Shown one piece after another: positions 28,777 through 44,800 of a DNA stretch of 64,000 nucleotides; within the stretch, counting starts at the first letter, position 1; each line of letters opens with the position of its first letter. Source of the DNA: Liolophura sinensis (Eukaryota; Mollusca; Polyplacophora; Chitonida; Chitonidae); NCBI RefSeq assembly GCF_032854445.1, contig NW_027017958.1, forward strand, positions 1 through 64,000. Reading direction: 5' to 3'. The position numbers were made by a program, and so were the translations under genes. The notes below the pieces were generated by a model, which saw nothing but the letters and a program-made list of their open reading frames with translations, made no database searches and was not told the DNA's origin.

Positions 28777-31700
28777 ATTGTAATCAGTATAAAAGCATGC
28801 TCAGTTGCAAAATGGACATTGTAATCATTACATTAGCATATTCACTTAAAAGATGAACATTGTAATTATTATAATAACATCATCAGTTACAAAATGAACA
28901 TTGTATTCATTATATTAGCACGTTAAACTACAAGATGAACATTGTAATCATTATAATATCATGCTCAGTTTCAAGATGAAGATTGTAATCGACATAATAG
29001 CATGTTCAGTTACAAGATGAACATTGTAATCATTGTAATAGCATGTTCAGTTACAAAGTGAACATTGTAATCCTTATAATTGCATGTTCAGTTACAAGAT
29101 GAACATTGTAATCATTATAAAATCATCATCAGTTGCAAGGTGAACATTGTTATCAGTATACAAGCATGCTCAGTTGCAAAATGGACAGTGTAATCATTAC
29201 AATAGCATATTCAGTTACATGATGAACATTGTAATCATTATAATAATGTGCTCAGTTACAAGGTGAACATTGTAATCATTACAATAGAGTGCTCAGTTAC
29301 AAGATGAACATTGTAATCATTATAAAAACATCATCAGTTACAAGGTGAACATTGTAATCAGTATAAAAGCATGCTCAGTTGCAAAATGGACATTGTAATC
29401 ATTACATTAGCATATTCACTTACAAGATGAATATTGTAATCATTATAATAACATCATCAGTTACAAAATAAACATTGTATTCATTATATTAGCACGTTCA
29501 ATTACAAGATGAACATTGTAATCATTATAAAAGCATGTTTAGTTGCAAGGTGAACATTGTAATCATTATAAAAACATGCTCAGTTACAAGATTAACATTG
29601 AAGTCATTATAATAGCATGTTCAGTTACAAGGTGGACATTGTAATCAGTATAAAAGCATGCTCAGTTGGAGAATGGACATTATAATTATTACATTAGCAT
29701 ATTCAGTTACAAGATGAATATTGTAATCATTATAATAACATCATCAGTTACAAAATGAACATTGTATTCATTATATTAGCACGTTCAATTACAAGATGAT
29801 CATTGTAATCATTATAATATCATGCTCAGTTGCAAGATGAATATTGTAATCGACATAATAGCATGTTCAGTTACAAGATGAACATTGTAATCATTGTAAT
29901 AGCATGTTCAGTTACAAAGTGAACATTGTAATCCTTATAATTGCATGTTCAGTTACCAGATGAACATTGTAATCATTATAAAAACATCATCAGTTGCAAG
30001 GTGAACATTGTAATCAGTATACAAGCATGCTCAGTTGCAAAATGGACATTGTAATCATTACAATAGCATATTCAGGTACAAGATGATGTTGTAATCATTA
30101 TAATAATGTGCTCAGTTACAAGGTGAACATTGTAATCATTACAATATCGTGCTCAGTTACAATATGAACATTGTAATAATTTAATAGCGTGTTCAGTTAC
30201 AAAATGAACATTGAAACCATTATAAGAGAATGTTCAGTGCCAAGATAAACATTGCAATCATTATAATAGCATATTCAGTTACAAGATGAACATTATAATA
30301 ACCTAATACTGTGTTCAGTTACAAAATGAACATTAAAATTGTGATAATAGCACGTTCAGTGACAAGGTGAACATTTAAATCATTTTAATAGCATGCTCAG
30401 TTACAAGGTGAACATTGTAATCATTATAATAGCGTCAACTGTTACAAAATCATCATTGTAATCAATATAATAGCATGCCTAGTTACAAAATGAATATTGC
30501 AATTATTATATTAGCATATTTCATTACAAGATGAACATTGTAATCATTATTATAGCATATGTAGTTATAAGATGAGCATTGTAATCAGTATAAAAGCATG
30601 TTCTGTTGCAAAATGAACATTGTAATCATTATTTTAGCATGTTCAGTTACAAGATGAACATTGTAATCATAATAACAGCATGGTCAGTTACAAGATGAAC
30701 ACTGTAATCATTGTAATAGCATGCTCAGTTACAAGATGAACATTGTAATCAGTATTATAGCATATTCGGTTACAGGATGAACATTGCAATAACCTAATAC
30801 CGTGTTCAGTTACAAAATGAACATTAAAACTATTATAATATCACTTTCAGTGACATGGTGAACATTGTAATCATTATAATAGCATGTTCAGTTACGAGGT
30901 GATTATTGTAATTACTAGAATAGCACGTTCAGTTACAAGACACCCTTTGTAATTATTATAATAGCATCTTCAGTTACAAGATAAACATTGTAATCATTAT
31001 ATTAGCACGATTAGTTGAAACGTGAGGATTGTAATTGATATAATAGCATGTTCAGTTACAAGATAAATATTTTAGTTATTGTAATGGCATGTTCATTTAC
31101 AAGGTGAACATTGTAATCATTATAATAACATGTTTACTTACAAGATGATCATTGTAATCATCATATTAGGACGTTCAGTTACAAGATGAACATTGTAATT
31201 ATTATAAAAGCATGTTCACTTACTAAATGAACATTGTAATTATTATAATATCATGCTTAGTTACAAGATGAACATTGTTATCAGTATAATAGCATGTTCA
31301 GTAACAACATAAACATTGTAATCATTATAATAGCATGCTCAATTACAAGATGAACATTGTAATCAGTATAATAGCATGCTCAGTTACAAAATTAACAATG
31401 TAATCATTATACTAGTATGCTCAGTTACAAGATGAACATTGTAATCATTATAATAACATGTTCAGTTACCAGAGAGAACGACGTTAAGACCCAAGCACTC
31501 ACTCAGTTACCAGATGAACATTGTAATCATTATATTAGGATGTTCAGTTACAAGATGAACATTGTAATCAATATAATAGCATATTCAGTTACAAAATGAA
31601 CATTGTAATCATTATACTAGTATGCCCAGTTACAAGATGAACATTGTTATCAGTATAATGGCATGTTCAGTTACAACATGAACATTGTAATCATTATAAT

Positions 31701-34700
31701 AGCATGTTCAGTTACAAGATGAACATTGTAATCAGTATAATAGCATGCTCAGTTACAAAATTAATATTGTAATCATTATAATAGCGTCAACGGTTACAAA
31801 ATCATCATTGTAATCAATATAATAGCATGCTCAGTTACAAAATTAATATTGCAGTTACTATATTAGCATATTTCATTACAAGATGAACATTGTAATCAGT
31901 ATTATAGCATATGTAGTTACAAGATGAACATTGTAATCATTATAAAAACATCATCAGTGACAAGGTGAACATTGTAATCAGTATAAAAGCATTGTCAGTT
32001 GCAAAATGGACATTGTAATCATTACATTAGCATATTAACTTACAAGATGAATATTGTAATCATTATAATAACATCATCAGTTACAAACAAACATTGTATT
32101 CATTATATTAGCACGTTCAATTACAAGATGAACATTGTAATCATTATAAAAGCATGTTCAGTTACAAGGTGAACATTGTAATCATTATAAAAACATGCTC
32201 AGTTACTAGATGAACATTTAAATCATTATAATAGCATGTTCAGTTACAAGGTGGACATTTTAATCAGTATAAAAGCATGCTCAGTTGCAAAATGGACATT
32301 GTAATCATTACATTAGCATATTCAGTTACAAGATGAATATTGTAACATTATAATAACATCATCAGTTACAAAATGAACATTGTATTCATTATATTAGCAC
32401 GTTCAATTACAAGATGAACATTGTAATCATTATAATATCATGCTCAGTTGCAAGATGAAGATTGTAATCGACATAATAGCATGTTCAGTTACAAGATGAA
32501 CATTGTAATCATTGTAATAGCATGTTCAGTTACAAAGTGAACATTGTAATCGACATAATAGCATGTTTAGTTACAAGATGAACATTGTAATCATTGTAAT
32601 AGCATGTTCAGTTACAAAGTGAACATTGTAATCGACATAATAGCATGTTCAGTTACAAGATGAACATTGTAATCATTATAAAAACATCATCAGTTGCAAG
32701 GTGAACATTGTAATTAGAATACAAGCATGCTCAGTTGCAAAATGGACATTGTAATCATTACAATAGCATATTTAGGTACAAGATGAACATTGTAATCATT
32801 ATAATAATGTGCTCAGTTACAAGGTGAACATTGTAATCATTACAATAGGGTGCTCAGTTACAATATGAACATTGTAATCATTATAATAGCATGTTCAGTT
32901 ACAGGATGAACATTGTAATAATTTAATAGCGTGTTCAGTTACAAAATGAACATTGAAACCATTATAAGAGAATGTTCAGTGCCAAGATAAACATTGCAAT
33001 CATTATAATAGCATATTCAGTTACAAGATGAACATTATAATAACCTAATACTGTGTTCAGTTACAAAATGAACATTAAAATTGTTATAATAGCACGTTCA
33101 GTGACAAGGTGAACATTTAAATCATTATAATAGCATGCTCAGTTACAAGGTGAACATTGTAATCATTATAATAGCGTCAACTGTTACAAAATCATCATTA
33201 TAATCAATATAATAGCATGCCTAGTTGCAAAATGAATATTGCAATCATTATATTAGCATATTTCATTACAAGATGAACATTGTAATCATTATTATAGCAT
33301 ATGTAGTTATAAGATGAGCATTGTAATCAGTATAAAAGCATGTTCTGTTGCAAAATGAACATTGTAATCATTATTTTAGCATGTTCAGTTACAAGATGAA
33401 CATTGTAATCATAATAACAGCATGGTCAGTTACAAGATGAACACTGTAATCATTGTAATAGCATGTTCAGTTACTAGATTACCATTGTAATAATTTAATA
33501 GCGTGTTCAGTTACAAAATGAACATTGAAATCATTATAATAGAATGTTCATTGGCAAGATGAACATTGTAATCATTATAATAGCATATTCAGTTACAAGA
33601 TGAACATTATAATAACCTAATACCGTGTTCATTTACAAAATGAACATTAAAATTATTAAAATAGCACGTTCAGTGACAAAATGATCATTAAAATTATTAT
33701 AATAGCATGCTCAGTTACAAGGTGAACATTGTAATCATTATAATAGCGTCAACGGTTACAAGATGAACATTGTAAAAGTTAAAATAGCGTGTTCAGATAC
33801 AAAATGAACATTGAAATCATTATAATAGAATGTTCAGTGGCAAGATAAACATTGTAATCATTATAATAGCATATTCAGTTACAAGATGAACATTATAATA
33901 ACCTAATACCGTGTTCATTTACAAAATGAACATTAAAATTATTAAAATAGCACGTTCAGTGACAAAATGATCATTAAAATTATTATAATAGCATGCTCAG
34001 TTACAAGGTGAACATTGTAATCATTATAATAGCGTCAACGGTTACAAGATGAACATTGTAAAAGTTAAAATAGCATGTTCAGTTACGAAGTGAACATTAT
34101 AATCATTATAATAGCATGCTCAGTTGCAAGATAAACATTGTAATCATTATAATATCATTTTCAGTTACAAGATGAAAATTGTAATCGACATAATAGCATG
34201 TTTAGTTTCATGATGAACATTGTAATCATTGTAATAGCATGTTCAGTTACAAAGTAAACATTGTAATCATTATAATAGCCTTAACGGTTACAAAATCATC
34301 ATTGTAATCAATATAATAGCATGCACAGTTACAAAATGAATATTGCAATCATTATATTAGCATATTTCATAACAAGATGAACATTGTAATCATTATTATA
34401 GCATATGTAGTTACAAGATGAACACTGTAATCATTATAAAAACATCATCAGTTACAACGTGGACATTGTAATCAGTGTAAAACCATGCTCAGTTGCAAAA
34501 TGGACATTGTAATCATTACATTAGCATGTTCAGTTACAAGATGAACATTGTAATCATTATAATATCATGCTCAGTTGCAAGATGAAGATTGTAATCGAGA
34601 TAATAGCATGTTCAGTTACAAGATGAACATTGTAATCATTGTAATAGCATGTTCAGTTACAAAGTGAACATTGTAATTAGTATACAAGCATGCTCAGTTG

Positions 34701-35570
34701 CAAAATGGACATTGTAATCATTACAATAGCATATTCAGTTACAAGATGAACATTGTAATCATTATAATAATGTTCTCCGTTACAAGGTGAACATTGGAAT
34801 CATTACAATAGCGTGCTCAGTTACAAGATGATCATTGTAATCATTAAAAAAACATGCCCAGTTACAAGATGAACATTGTAAAAGGTATAATATCATGTTC
34901 AGTTACGAAGTGAACATTGTAATCATTACAAAAGCATGCTCAGTTGCATGATAAACATTGTAATCATTAAAATATCATTTTCAGTTAAAAGATGAAGATT
35001 GTAATCGACATAATAGCATGTTCAGTTACAAGATAAACATTGTAATCATTGTAATAGCATGTTCAGTTACAAAGTAAACATTGTAATTATTATATTAGCG
35101 TCAACTGTTACAAAATCATCATTGTAATCAATATAATAGTATGCTCAGTTACAAAATGAATATTGCAATTATTATATTAGCATATTTCATTACAAGATGA
35201 ACATTGTAATCATTATTATAGCATATGTAGTTACAAGATAAACATTGTAATCATTTTAAAAACATCATCAGTTACAAGGTGAACATTGTAATCAGTATAA
35301 AAGCATACTCAGTTGCAAAATGGACATTGTAATCATTATAATCATATTCACTTACAAGATGAATATTGTAATCATTATAATAACATCATCAGTTACAAAA
35401 TAAACATTGTATTCATTATATTAGCACGTTCAATTACAAGATGAACATTGTAATCATTATAAACAGCATGTTCAGTTGCAAGGTGAACATTGTAATCATT
35501 ATAAAAACATGCTCAGTTACAAGATGAACATTGTAATCATTATAATAGCATGTTCAGTTACAAGGTGGAC
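28777..35570. repeat. 6,794-bp segment of copy 2
   Basis: Near 31,599 one monomer (the TCGACATAATAG type) is missing relative to 13,754 and 49,486. Near 32,546-32,640 two extra monomers are present relative to 14,745. The start of the segment is nearly identical to 46,663 onward, including the private TATAAAATCATCATC variant near 29,120 and 47,006. Confidence 0.8.
31474..31506 (+). repeat. SINE-tail chimeric monomer 5
   Basis: First SINE-tail monomer of copy 2, the counterpart of 13,629. About 100 bp downstream the array lacks one monomer that is present after 13,629 and 49,361. Confidence 0.8.
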
Positions 35571-38500
35571 ATTGTAATCAGTATAAAAGCATGCTCAGTT
35601 GCAAAATGGACATTCTAATCATTACATTAGCATATTCACTTACAAGATGAACATTGTAATTATTATAATAACATCATCAGTTACAAAATGAACATTGTAT
35701 TCATTATATTAGCACGTTGAACTACAAGATGAACATTGTAATCATTATAATATCATGCTCAGTTTCAAGATGAAGATTGTAATCGACATAATAGCATGTT
35801 CAGTTACAAGATGAACATTGTAATAATTGTAATAGCATGTTCAGTTACAAAGTGAACATTGTAATCCTTATAATTGCATGTTCAGTTACAAGATGAACAT
35901 TGTAATCATTATAAAAACATCATCAGTTGCAAGGTCAACATTGTTATCAGTATACAAGCATGCTCAGTTGCAAAATGCACAGTGTAATCATTACAATAGC
36001 ATATTCAGTTACATGATGAACATTGTAATCATTATAATAATGTGCTCAGTTACAAGGTGAACATTGTAATCATTACAAAAGAGTGCTCAGTTACAAGATG
36101 AACATTGTAATCATTATAAAAACATCATCAGTTACAAGGTGAACATTGTAATCAGTATAAAAGCATGCTCAGTTGCAAAATGGACATTGTAATCATTACA
36201 TTAGCATATTCACTTACAAGATGAATATTGTAATCATTATAATAACATCATCAGTTACAAAATAAACATTGTATTCATTATATTAGCACGTTCAATTACA
36301 AGATGAACATTGTAATCATTATAAAAGCATGTTTAGTTGCAAGGTGAACATTGTAATCATTATAAAAACATGCTCAGTTACAAGATTAACATTGAAGTCA
36401 TTATAATAGCATGTTCAGTTACAAGGTGGACATTGTAATCAGTATAAAAGCATGCTCAGTTGGAGAATGGACATTATAATTATTACATTAGCATATTCAG
36501 TTACAAGATGAATATTGTAATCATTATAATAACATCATCAGTTACAAAATGAACATTGTATTCATTATATTAGCACGTTCAATTACAAGATGATCATTGT
36601 AATCATTATAATATCATGCTCAGTTGCAAGATGAATATTGTAATCGACATAATAGCATGTTCAGTTACAAGATGAACATTATAATCATTGTAATAGCATG
36701 TTCAGTTACAAAGTGAACATTGTAATCCTTATAATTGCATGTTCAGTTACCAGATGAACATTGTAATCATTATAAAAACATCATCAGTTGCAAGGTGAAC
36801 ATTGTAATCAGTATACAAGCATGCTCAGTTGCAAAATGGACATTGTAATCATTACAATAGCATATTCAGGTACAAGATGATGTTGTAATCATTATAATAA
36901 TGTGCTCAGTTACAAGGTGGACATTGTAATCATTACAATATCGTGCTCAGTTACAATATGAACATTGTAATAATTTAATAGCGTGTTCAGTTACAAAATG
37001 AACATTGAAACCATTATAAGAGAATGTTCAGTGCCAAGATAAACATTGCAATCATTATAATAGCATATTCAGTTACAAGATGAACATTATAATAACCTAA
37101 TACTGTGTTCAGTTACAAAATGAACATTAAAATTGTGATAATAGCACGTTCAGTGACAAGGTGAACATTTAAATCATTATAATAGCATGCTCAGTTACAA
37201 GGTGAACATTGTAATCATTATAATAGCGTCAACTGTTACAAAATCATCATTGTAATCAATATAAAAGCATGCCTAGTTACAAAATGAATATTGCAATTAT
37301 TATATTAGCATATTTCATTACAAGATGAACATTGTAATCATTATTATAGCATATGTAGTTATAAGATGAGCATTGTAATCAGTATAAAAGCATGTTCTGT
37401 TGCAAAATGAACATTGTAATCATTATTTTAGCATGTTCAGTTACAAGATGAACATTGTAATCATAATAACAGCATGGTCAGTTACAAGATGAACACTGTA
37501 ATCATTGTAATAGCATGCTCAGTTACAAGATGAACATTGTAATCATTATAATAATGTGCTCCGTTACAAGGTGAACATTGGAATCATTACAATAGCGTGC
37601 TCAGTTACAAGATGATCATTGTAATCATTAAAAAAACATGCCCAGTTACAAGATGAACATTGTAAAAAGTATAATATCATGTTCAGTTACGAAGTGAACA
37701 TTGTAATCATTATAAAAGCATGCTCAGTTGCATGATAAACATTGTAATCATTAAAATATCATTTTCAGTTAAAAGATGAAGATTGTAATCGACATAATAG
37801 CATGTTCAGTTACAAGATAAACATTGTAATCATTGTAATAGCATGTTCAGTTACAAAGTAAACATTGTAATTTTTATATTAGCGTCAACCGTTACAAAAT
37901 CATCATTGTAATCAATATAATAGTATGCTCAGTTACAAAATGAATATTGCAATTATTATATTAGCATATTTCATTACAAGATGAACATTGTAATCATTAT
38001 TATAGCATATGTAGTTACAAGATAAACATTGTAATCATTTTAAAAACATCATCAGTTACAAGGTGAACATTGTAATCAGTATAAAAGCATACTCAGTTGC
38101 AAAATGGACATTGTAATCATTATAATCATATTCACTTACAAGATGAATATTGTAATCATTATAATAACATCATCAGTTACAAAATAAACATTGTATTCAT
38201 TATATTAGCACGTTCAATTACAAGATGAACATTGTAATCATTATAAACAGCATGTTCAGTTGCAAGGTGAACATTGTAATCATTATAAAAACATGCTCAG
38301 TTACAAGATGAACATTGTAATCATTATAATAGCATGTTCAGTTACAAGGTGGACATTGTAATCATTATTATAGCATATGTAGTTACAAGATAAACATTGT
38401 AATCATTTTAAAAACATCATCAGTTACAAGGTGAACATTGTAATCAGTATAAAAGCATACTCAGTTGCAAAATGGACATTGTAATCATTATAATCATATT

Positions 38501-38804
38501 CACTTACAAGATGAATATTGTAATCATTATAATAACATCATCAGTTACAAAATAAACATTGTATTCATTATATTAGCACGTTCAATTACAAGATGAACAT
38601 TGTAATCATTATAAACAGCATGTTCAGTTGCAAGGTGAACATTGTAATCCTTATAAAAACATGCTCAGTTACAAAATGAACATTGTAATCATTATAATAG
38701 CATGTTCAGTTACAAGGTGGACATTGTAATCATTATTATAGCATATGTAGTTACAAGATAAACATTGTAATCATTTTAAAAACATCATCAGTTACAAGGT
38801 GGAC
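35571..38804. repeat. 3,234-bp segment of copy 2
   Basis: This is the partner of 17,685-20,918. The 368-bp sub-array sits at 38,006, 38,374 and 38,742. Shared private variants (GCACAGTGTAATC near 35,977 and 18,091; TTTTTATATTAGCG near 37,872 and 19,986) show direct descent from one copy. Confidence 0.85.
38006..38804. repeat. 368-bp sub-repeat, copy 2 instance
   Basis: CATATGTAGTTACA occurs at 38,006, 38,374 and 38,742. The structure and truncation point equal those at 20,120-20,918, so the sub-array was copied as part of the 17.9-kb unit rather than amplified separately. Confidence 0.85.
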
Positions 38805-41800
38805 ATTGTAATCAGTATAAAAGCATGCTCAGTTGCAAAATGGACATTGTAATCTTTACATTAGCATATTCACTTACAAGATGAACATTGTAATTATTAT
38901 AATAACATCATCAGTTACAAAATGAACATTGTATTTATTATATTAGCACGTTAAACTACAAGATGAACATTGTAATCATTATAATATCATGCTCAGTTTC
39001 AAGATGAAGATTGTAATCGACATAATAGCATGTTCAGTTACAAGATGAACATTGTAATCATTGTAATAGCATGTTCAGTTACAAAGTGAACATTGTAATC
39101 CTTATAATTGCATGTTCAGTTACAAGATGAACATTGTAATCATTATAAAAACATCATCAGTTGCAAGGTCAACATTGTTATCAGTATACAAGCATGCTCA
39201 GTTGCAAAATGGACAGTGTAATCATTACAATAGCATATTCAGTTACATGATGAACATTGTAATCATTATAATAATGTGCTCAGTTACAAGGTGAACATTG
39301 TAATCATTACAATAGCGTGCTCAGTTACAAGATGAACATTGTAATCATTATAAAAACATCATCAGTTACAAGGTGAACATTGTAATCATTATAAAAACAT
39401 CATCAGTTACAAGGTGAACATTGTAATCAGTATAAAAGCATGCTCAGTTGCAAAATGGACATTGTAATCATTACATTAGCATATTCACTTACAAGATGAA
39501 TATTGTAATCATTATAATAACATCATCAGTTACAAAATAAACATTGTATTCATTATATTAGCACGTTCAATTACAAGATGAACATTGTAATCATTATAAA
39601 AGCATGTTTAGTTGCAAGGTGAACATTGTAATCATTATAAAAACATGCTCAGTTACAAGATTAACATTGAAGTCATTATAATAGCATGTTCAGTTACAAG
39701 GTGGACATTGTAATCAGTATAAAAGCATGCTCAGTTGGAGAATGGACATTATAATTATTACATTAGCATATTCAGTTACAAGATGAATATTGTAATCATT
39801 ATAATAACATCATCAGTTACAAAATGAACATTGTATTCATTATATTAGCACGTTCAATTACAAGATGATCATTGTAATCATTATAATATCATGCTCAGTT
39901 GCAAGATGAATATTGTAATCGACATAATAGCATGTTCAGTTAAAAGATGAACATTGTAATCATTGTAATAGCATGTTCAGTTACAAAGTGAACATTGTAA
40001 TCCTTATAATTGCATGTTCAGTTACCAGATGAACATTGTAATCATTATAAAAACATCATCAGTTGCAAGGTGAACATTGTAATCAGTATACAAGCATGCT
40101 CAGTTGCAAAATGGACATTGTAATCATTACAATAGCATATTCAGGTACAAGATGATGTTGTAATCATTATAATAATGTGCTCAGTTACAAGGTGAACATT
40201 GTAATCATTACAATATCGTGCTCAGTTACAATATGAACATTGTAATAATTTAATAGCGTGTTCAGTTACAAAATAAACATTGAAACCATTATAAGAGAAT
40301 GTTCAGTGCCAAGATAAACATTGCAATCATTATAATAGCATATTCAGTTACAAGATGAACATTATAATAACCTAATACTGTGTTCAGTTACAAAATGAAC
40401 ATTAAAATTGTGATAATAGCACGTTCAGTGACAAGGTGAACATTTAAATCATTATAATAGCATGTTCAGTTACAACATGAACATTGTAATCATTATAATA
40501 GCATGCTCAATTACAAGATGAACATTGTAATCAGTAAAATAGCATGCTCAGTTACAAAATTAAAATTGTAATCATTATACTAGTATGCTCAATTACAAGA
40601 TGAACATTGTAATAATTATAATAGCTTGCTCAAATACGAGATGAGCAATGTAATTATTATAATAGCATGCTCAATTAAAAGAAAAAAATTGTAATCAGTA
40701 TAATAGCATGCTCAGTTACAAAATGAACATTGTAATCATTATACTAGTTTGCCCAGTTACAAGATGAACATTGTTATCAGTATAATGGCATGTTCAGTTA
40801 CAACATGAACATTGTAATCATTATAATAGCATGTTCAGTTACAAGATGAACATTGTAATCAGTATAATAGCATGCTCAGTTACAAAATTAATATTGTAAT
40901 CATTATAATAGCGTCAACGGTTACAAAATCATCATTGTAATCAATATAATAGCATGCTCAGTTACAAAATTAATATTGCAGTTACTATATTAGCATATTT
41001 CATTACAAGATGAACATTGTAATCAGTATTATAGCATATGTAGTTACAAGATGAACATTGTAATCATTATAAAAACATCATCAGTGACAAGGTGAACATT
41101 GTAATCAGTATAAAAGCATTGTCAGTTGCAAAATGGACATTGTAATCATTACATTAGCATATTAACTTACAAGATGAATATTGTAATCATTATAATAACA
41201 TCATCAGTTACAAAAAAACATTGTATTCATTATATTAGCACGTTCAATTACAAGATGAACATTGTAATCATTATAAAAGCATGTTCAGTTACAAGGTGAA
41301 CATTGTAATCATTATAAAAACATGCTCAGTTACTAGATGAACAATTAAATCATTATAATAGCATGTTCAGTTACAAGGTGGACATTTTAATCAGTATAAA
41401 AGCATGCTCAGTTGCAAAATGGACATTGTAATCATTACATTAGCATATTCAGTTACAAGATGAATATTGTAACATTATAATAACATCATCAGTTACAAAA
41501 TGAACATTGTATTTATTATATTAGCACGTTCAATTACAAGATGAACATTGTAATCATTATAATATCATGCTCAGTTGCAAGATGAAGATTGTAATCGACA
41601 TAATAGCATGTTCAGTTACAAGATGAACATTGTAATCATTGTAATAGCATGTTCAGTTACAAAGTGAACATTGTAATCCTTATAATTGTATGTTCAGTTA
41701 CAAGATGAACATTGTAATCATAATAACAGCATGGTCAGTTACAAGATGAACACTGTAATCATTGTAATAGCATGCTCAGTTACAAGATGAACATTGTAAT

Positions 41801-44800
41801 CAGTATTATAGCATATTCGGTTACAGGATGAACATTGCAATAACCTAATACCGTGTTGAGTTACAAAATGAACATTAAAACTATTATAATATCACTTTCA
41901 GTGACATGGTGAACATTGTAATCATTATAATAGCATGTTCAGTTACGAGGTGATTATTGTAATTACTAGAATAGCACGTTCAGTTACAAGACACCCTTTG
42001 TAATTATTATAATAGCATCTTCAGTTACAAGATAAACATTGTAATCATTATATTAGCACGTTTAGTTGAAACGTGAGGATTGTAATTGATATAATAGCAT
42101 GTTCAGTTACAAGATAAATATTTTAGTTATTGTAATGGCATGTTCATTTACAAGGTGAACATTGTAATCATTATAATAACATGTTTACTTACAAGATGAT
42201 CATTGTAATCATCATATTAGGACGTTCAGTTACAAGATGAACATTGTAATTATTATAAAAGCATGTTCACTTACTAAATGAACATTGTAATTATTATAAT
42301 ATCATGCTTAGTTACAAGATGAACATTGTTATCAGTATAATAGCATGTTCAGTAACAACATAAACATTGTAATCATTATAATAGCATGCTCAATTACAAG
42401 ATGAACATTGTAATCAGTATAATAGCATGCTCAGTTACAAAATTAACAATGTAATCATTATACTAGTATGCTCAGTTACAAGATGAACATTGTAATCATT
42501 ATAATAACATGTTCAGTTACCAGAGAGAACGACGTTAAGACCCAAGCACTCACTCAGTTACCAGATGAACATTGTAATCAGTATATTAGGATGTTCAGTT
42601 ACAAGATGAACATTGTAATCAATATAATAGCATATTCAGTTACAAAGTGAACATTGTAATCGACATAATAGCATGTTTAGTTACAAAATGAACATTGTAA
42701 TCATTATACTAGTATGCCCAGTTACAAGATGAACATTGTTATCAGTATAATGGCATGTTCAGTTACAACATGAACATTGTAATCATTATAATAGCATGTT
42801 CAGTTACAAGATGAACATTGTAATCAGTATAATAGCATGCTCAGTTACAAAATTAATATTGTAATCATTATAATAGCGTCAACGGTTACAAAATCATCAT
42901 TGTAATCAATATAATAGCATGCTCAGTTACAAAATTAATATTGCAGTTACTATATTAGCATATTTCATTACAAGATGAACATTGTAATCAGTATTATAGC
43001 ATATGTAGTTACAAGATGAACATTGTAATCATTATAAAAACATCATCAGTGACAAGGTGAACATTGTAATCAGTATAAAAGCATTGTCAGTTGCAAAATG
43101 GACATTGTAATCATTACATTAGCATATTAACTTACAAGATGAATATTGTAATCATTATAATAACATCATCAGTTACAAACAAACATTGTATTCATTATAT
43201 TAGCACGTTCAATTACAAGATGAACATTGTAATCATTATAAAAGCATGTTCAGTTACAAGGTGAACATTGTAATCATTATAAAAACATGCTCAGTTACTA
43301 GATGAACATTTAAATCATTATAATAGCATGTTCAGTTACAAGGTGGACATTTTAATCAGTATAAAAGCATGCTCAGTTGCAAAATGGACATTGTAATCAT
43401 TACATTAGCATATTCAGTTACAAGATGAATATTGTAACATTATAATAACATCATCAGTTACAAAATGAACATTGTATTCATTATATTAGCACGTTCAATT
43501 ACAAGATGAACATTGTAATCATTATAATATCATGCTCAGTTGCAAGATGAAGATTGTAATCGACATAATAGCATGTTCAGTTACAAGATGAACATTGTAA
43601 TCATTGTAATAGCATGTTCAGTTACAAAGTGAACATTGTAATCGACATAATAGCATGTTTAGTTACAAGATGAACATTGTAATCATTGTAATAGCATGTT
43701 CAGTTACAAAGTGAACATTGTAATCAACATAATAGCATGTTCAGTTACAAGATGAACATTGTAATCATTATAAAAACATCATCAGTTGCAAGGTGAACAT
43801 TGTAATTAGAATACAAGCATGCTCAGTTGCAAAATGGACATTGTAATCATTACAATAGCATATTTAGGTACAAGATGAACATTGTAATCATTATAATAAT
43901 GTGCTCAGTTACAAGGTGAACATTGTAATCATTACAATAGGGTGCTCAGTTACAATATGAACATTGTAATTATTATAATAGCATGTTCAGTTACAGGATG
44001 AACATTGTAATAATTTAATAGCGTGTTCAGTTACAAAATGAACATTGAAACCATTATAAGAGAATGTTCAGTGCCAAGATAAACATTGCAATCATTATAA
44101 TAGCATATTCAGTTACAAGATGAACATTATAATAACCTAATACTGTGTTCAGTTACAAAATGAACATTAAAATTGTTATAATAGCACGTTCAGTGACAAG
44201 GTGAACATTTAAATCATTATAATAGCATGCTCAGTTACAAGGTGAACATTGTAATCATTATAATAGCGTCAACTGTTACAAAATCATCATTATAATCAAT
44301 ATAATAGCATGCCTAGTTGCAAAATGAATATTGCAATCATTATATTAGCATATTTCATTACAAGATGAACATTGTAATCATTATTATAGCATATGTAGTT
44401 ATAAGATGAGCATTGTAATCAGTATAAAAGCATGTTCTGTTGCAAAATGAACATTGTAATCATTATTTTAGCATGTTCAGTTACAAGATGAACATTGTAA
44501 TCATAATAACAGCATGGTCAGTTACAAGACGAACACTGTAATCATTGTAATAGCATGTTCAGTTACTAGATTACCATTGTAATAATTTAATAGCGTGTTC
44601 AGTTACAAAATGAACATTGAAATCATTATAATAGAATGTTCATTGGCAAGATGAACATTGTAATCATTATAATAGCATATTCAGTTACAAGATGAACATT
44701 ATAATAACCTAATACCGTGTTCATTTACATAATGCACATTAAAATTATTAAAATAGCACGTTCAGTGACAAAATGATCATTAAAATTATTATAATAGCAT

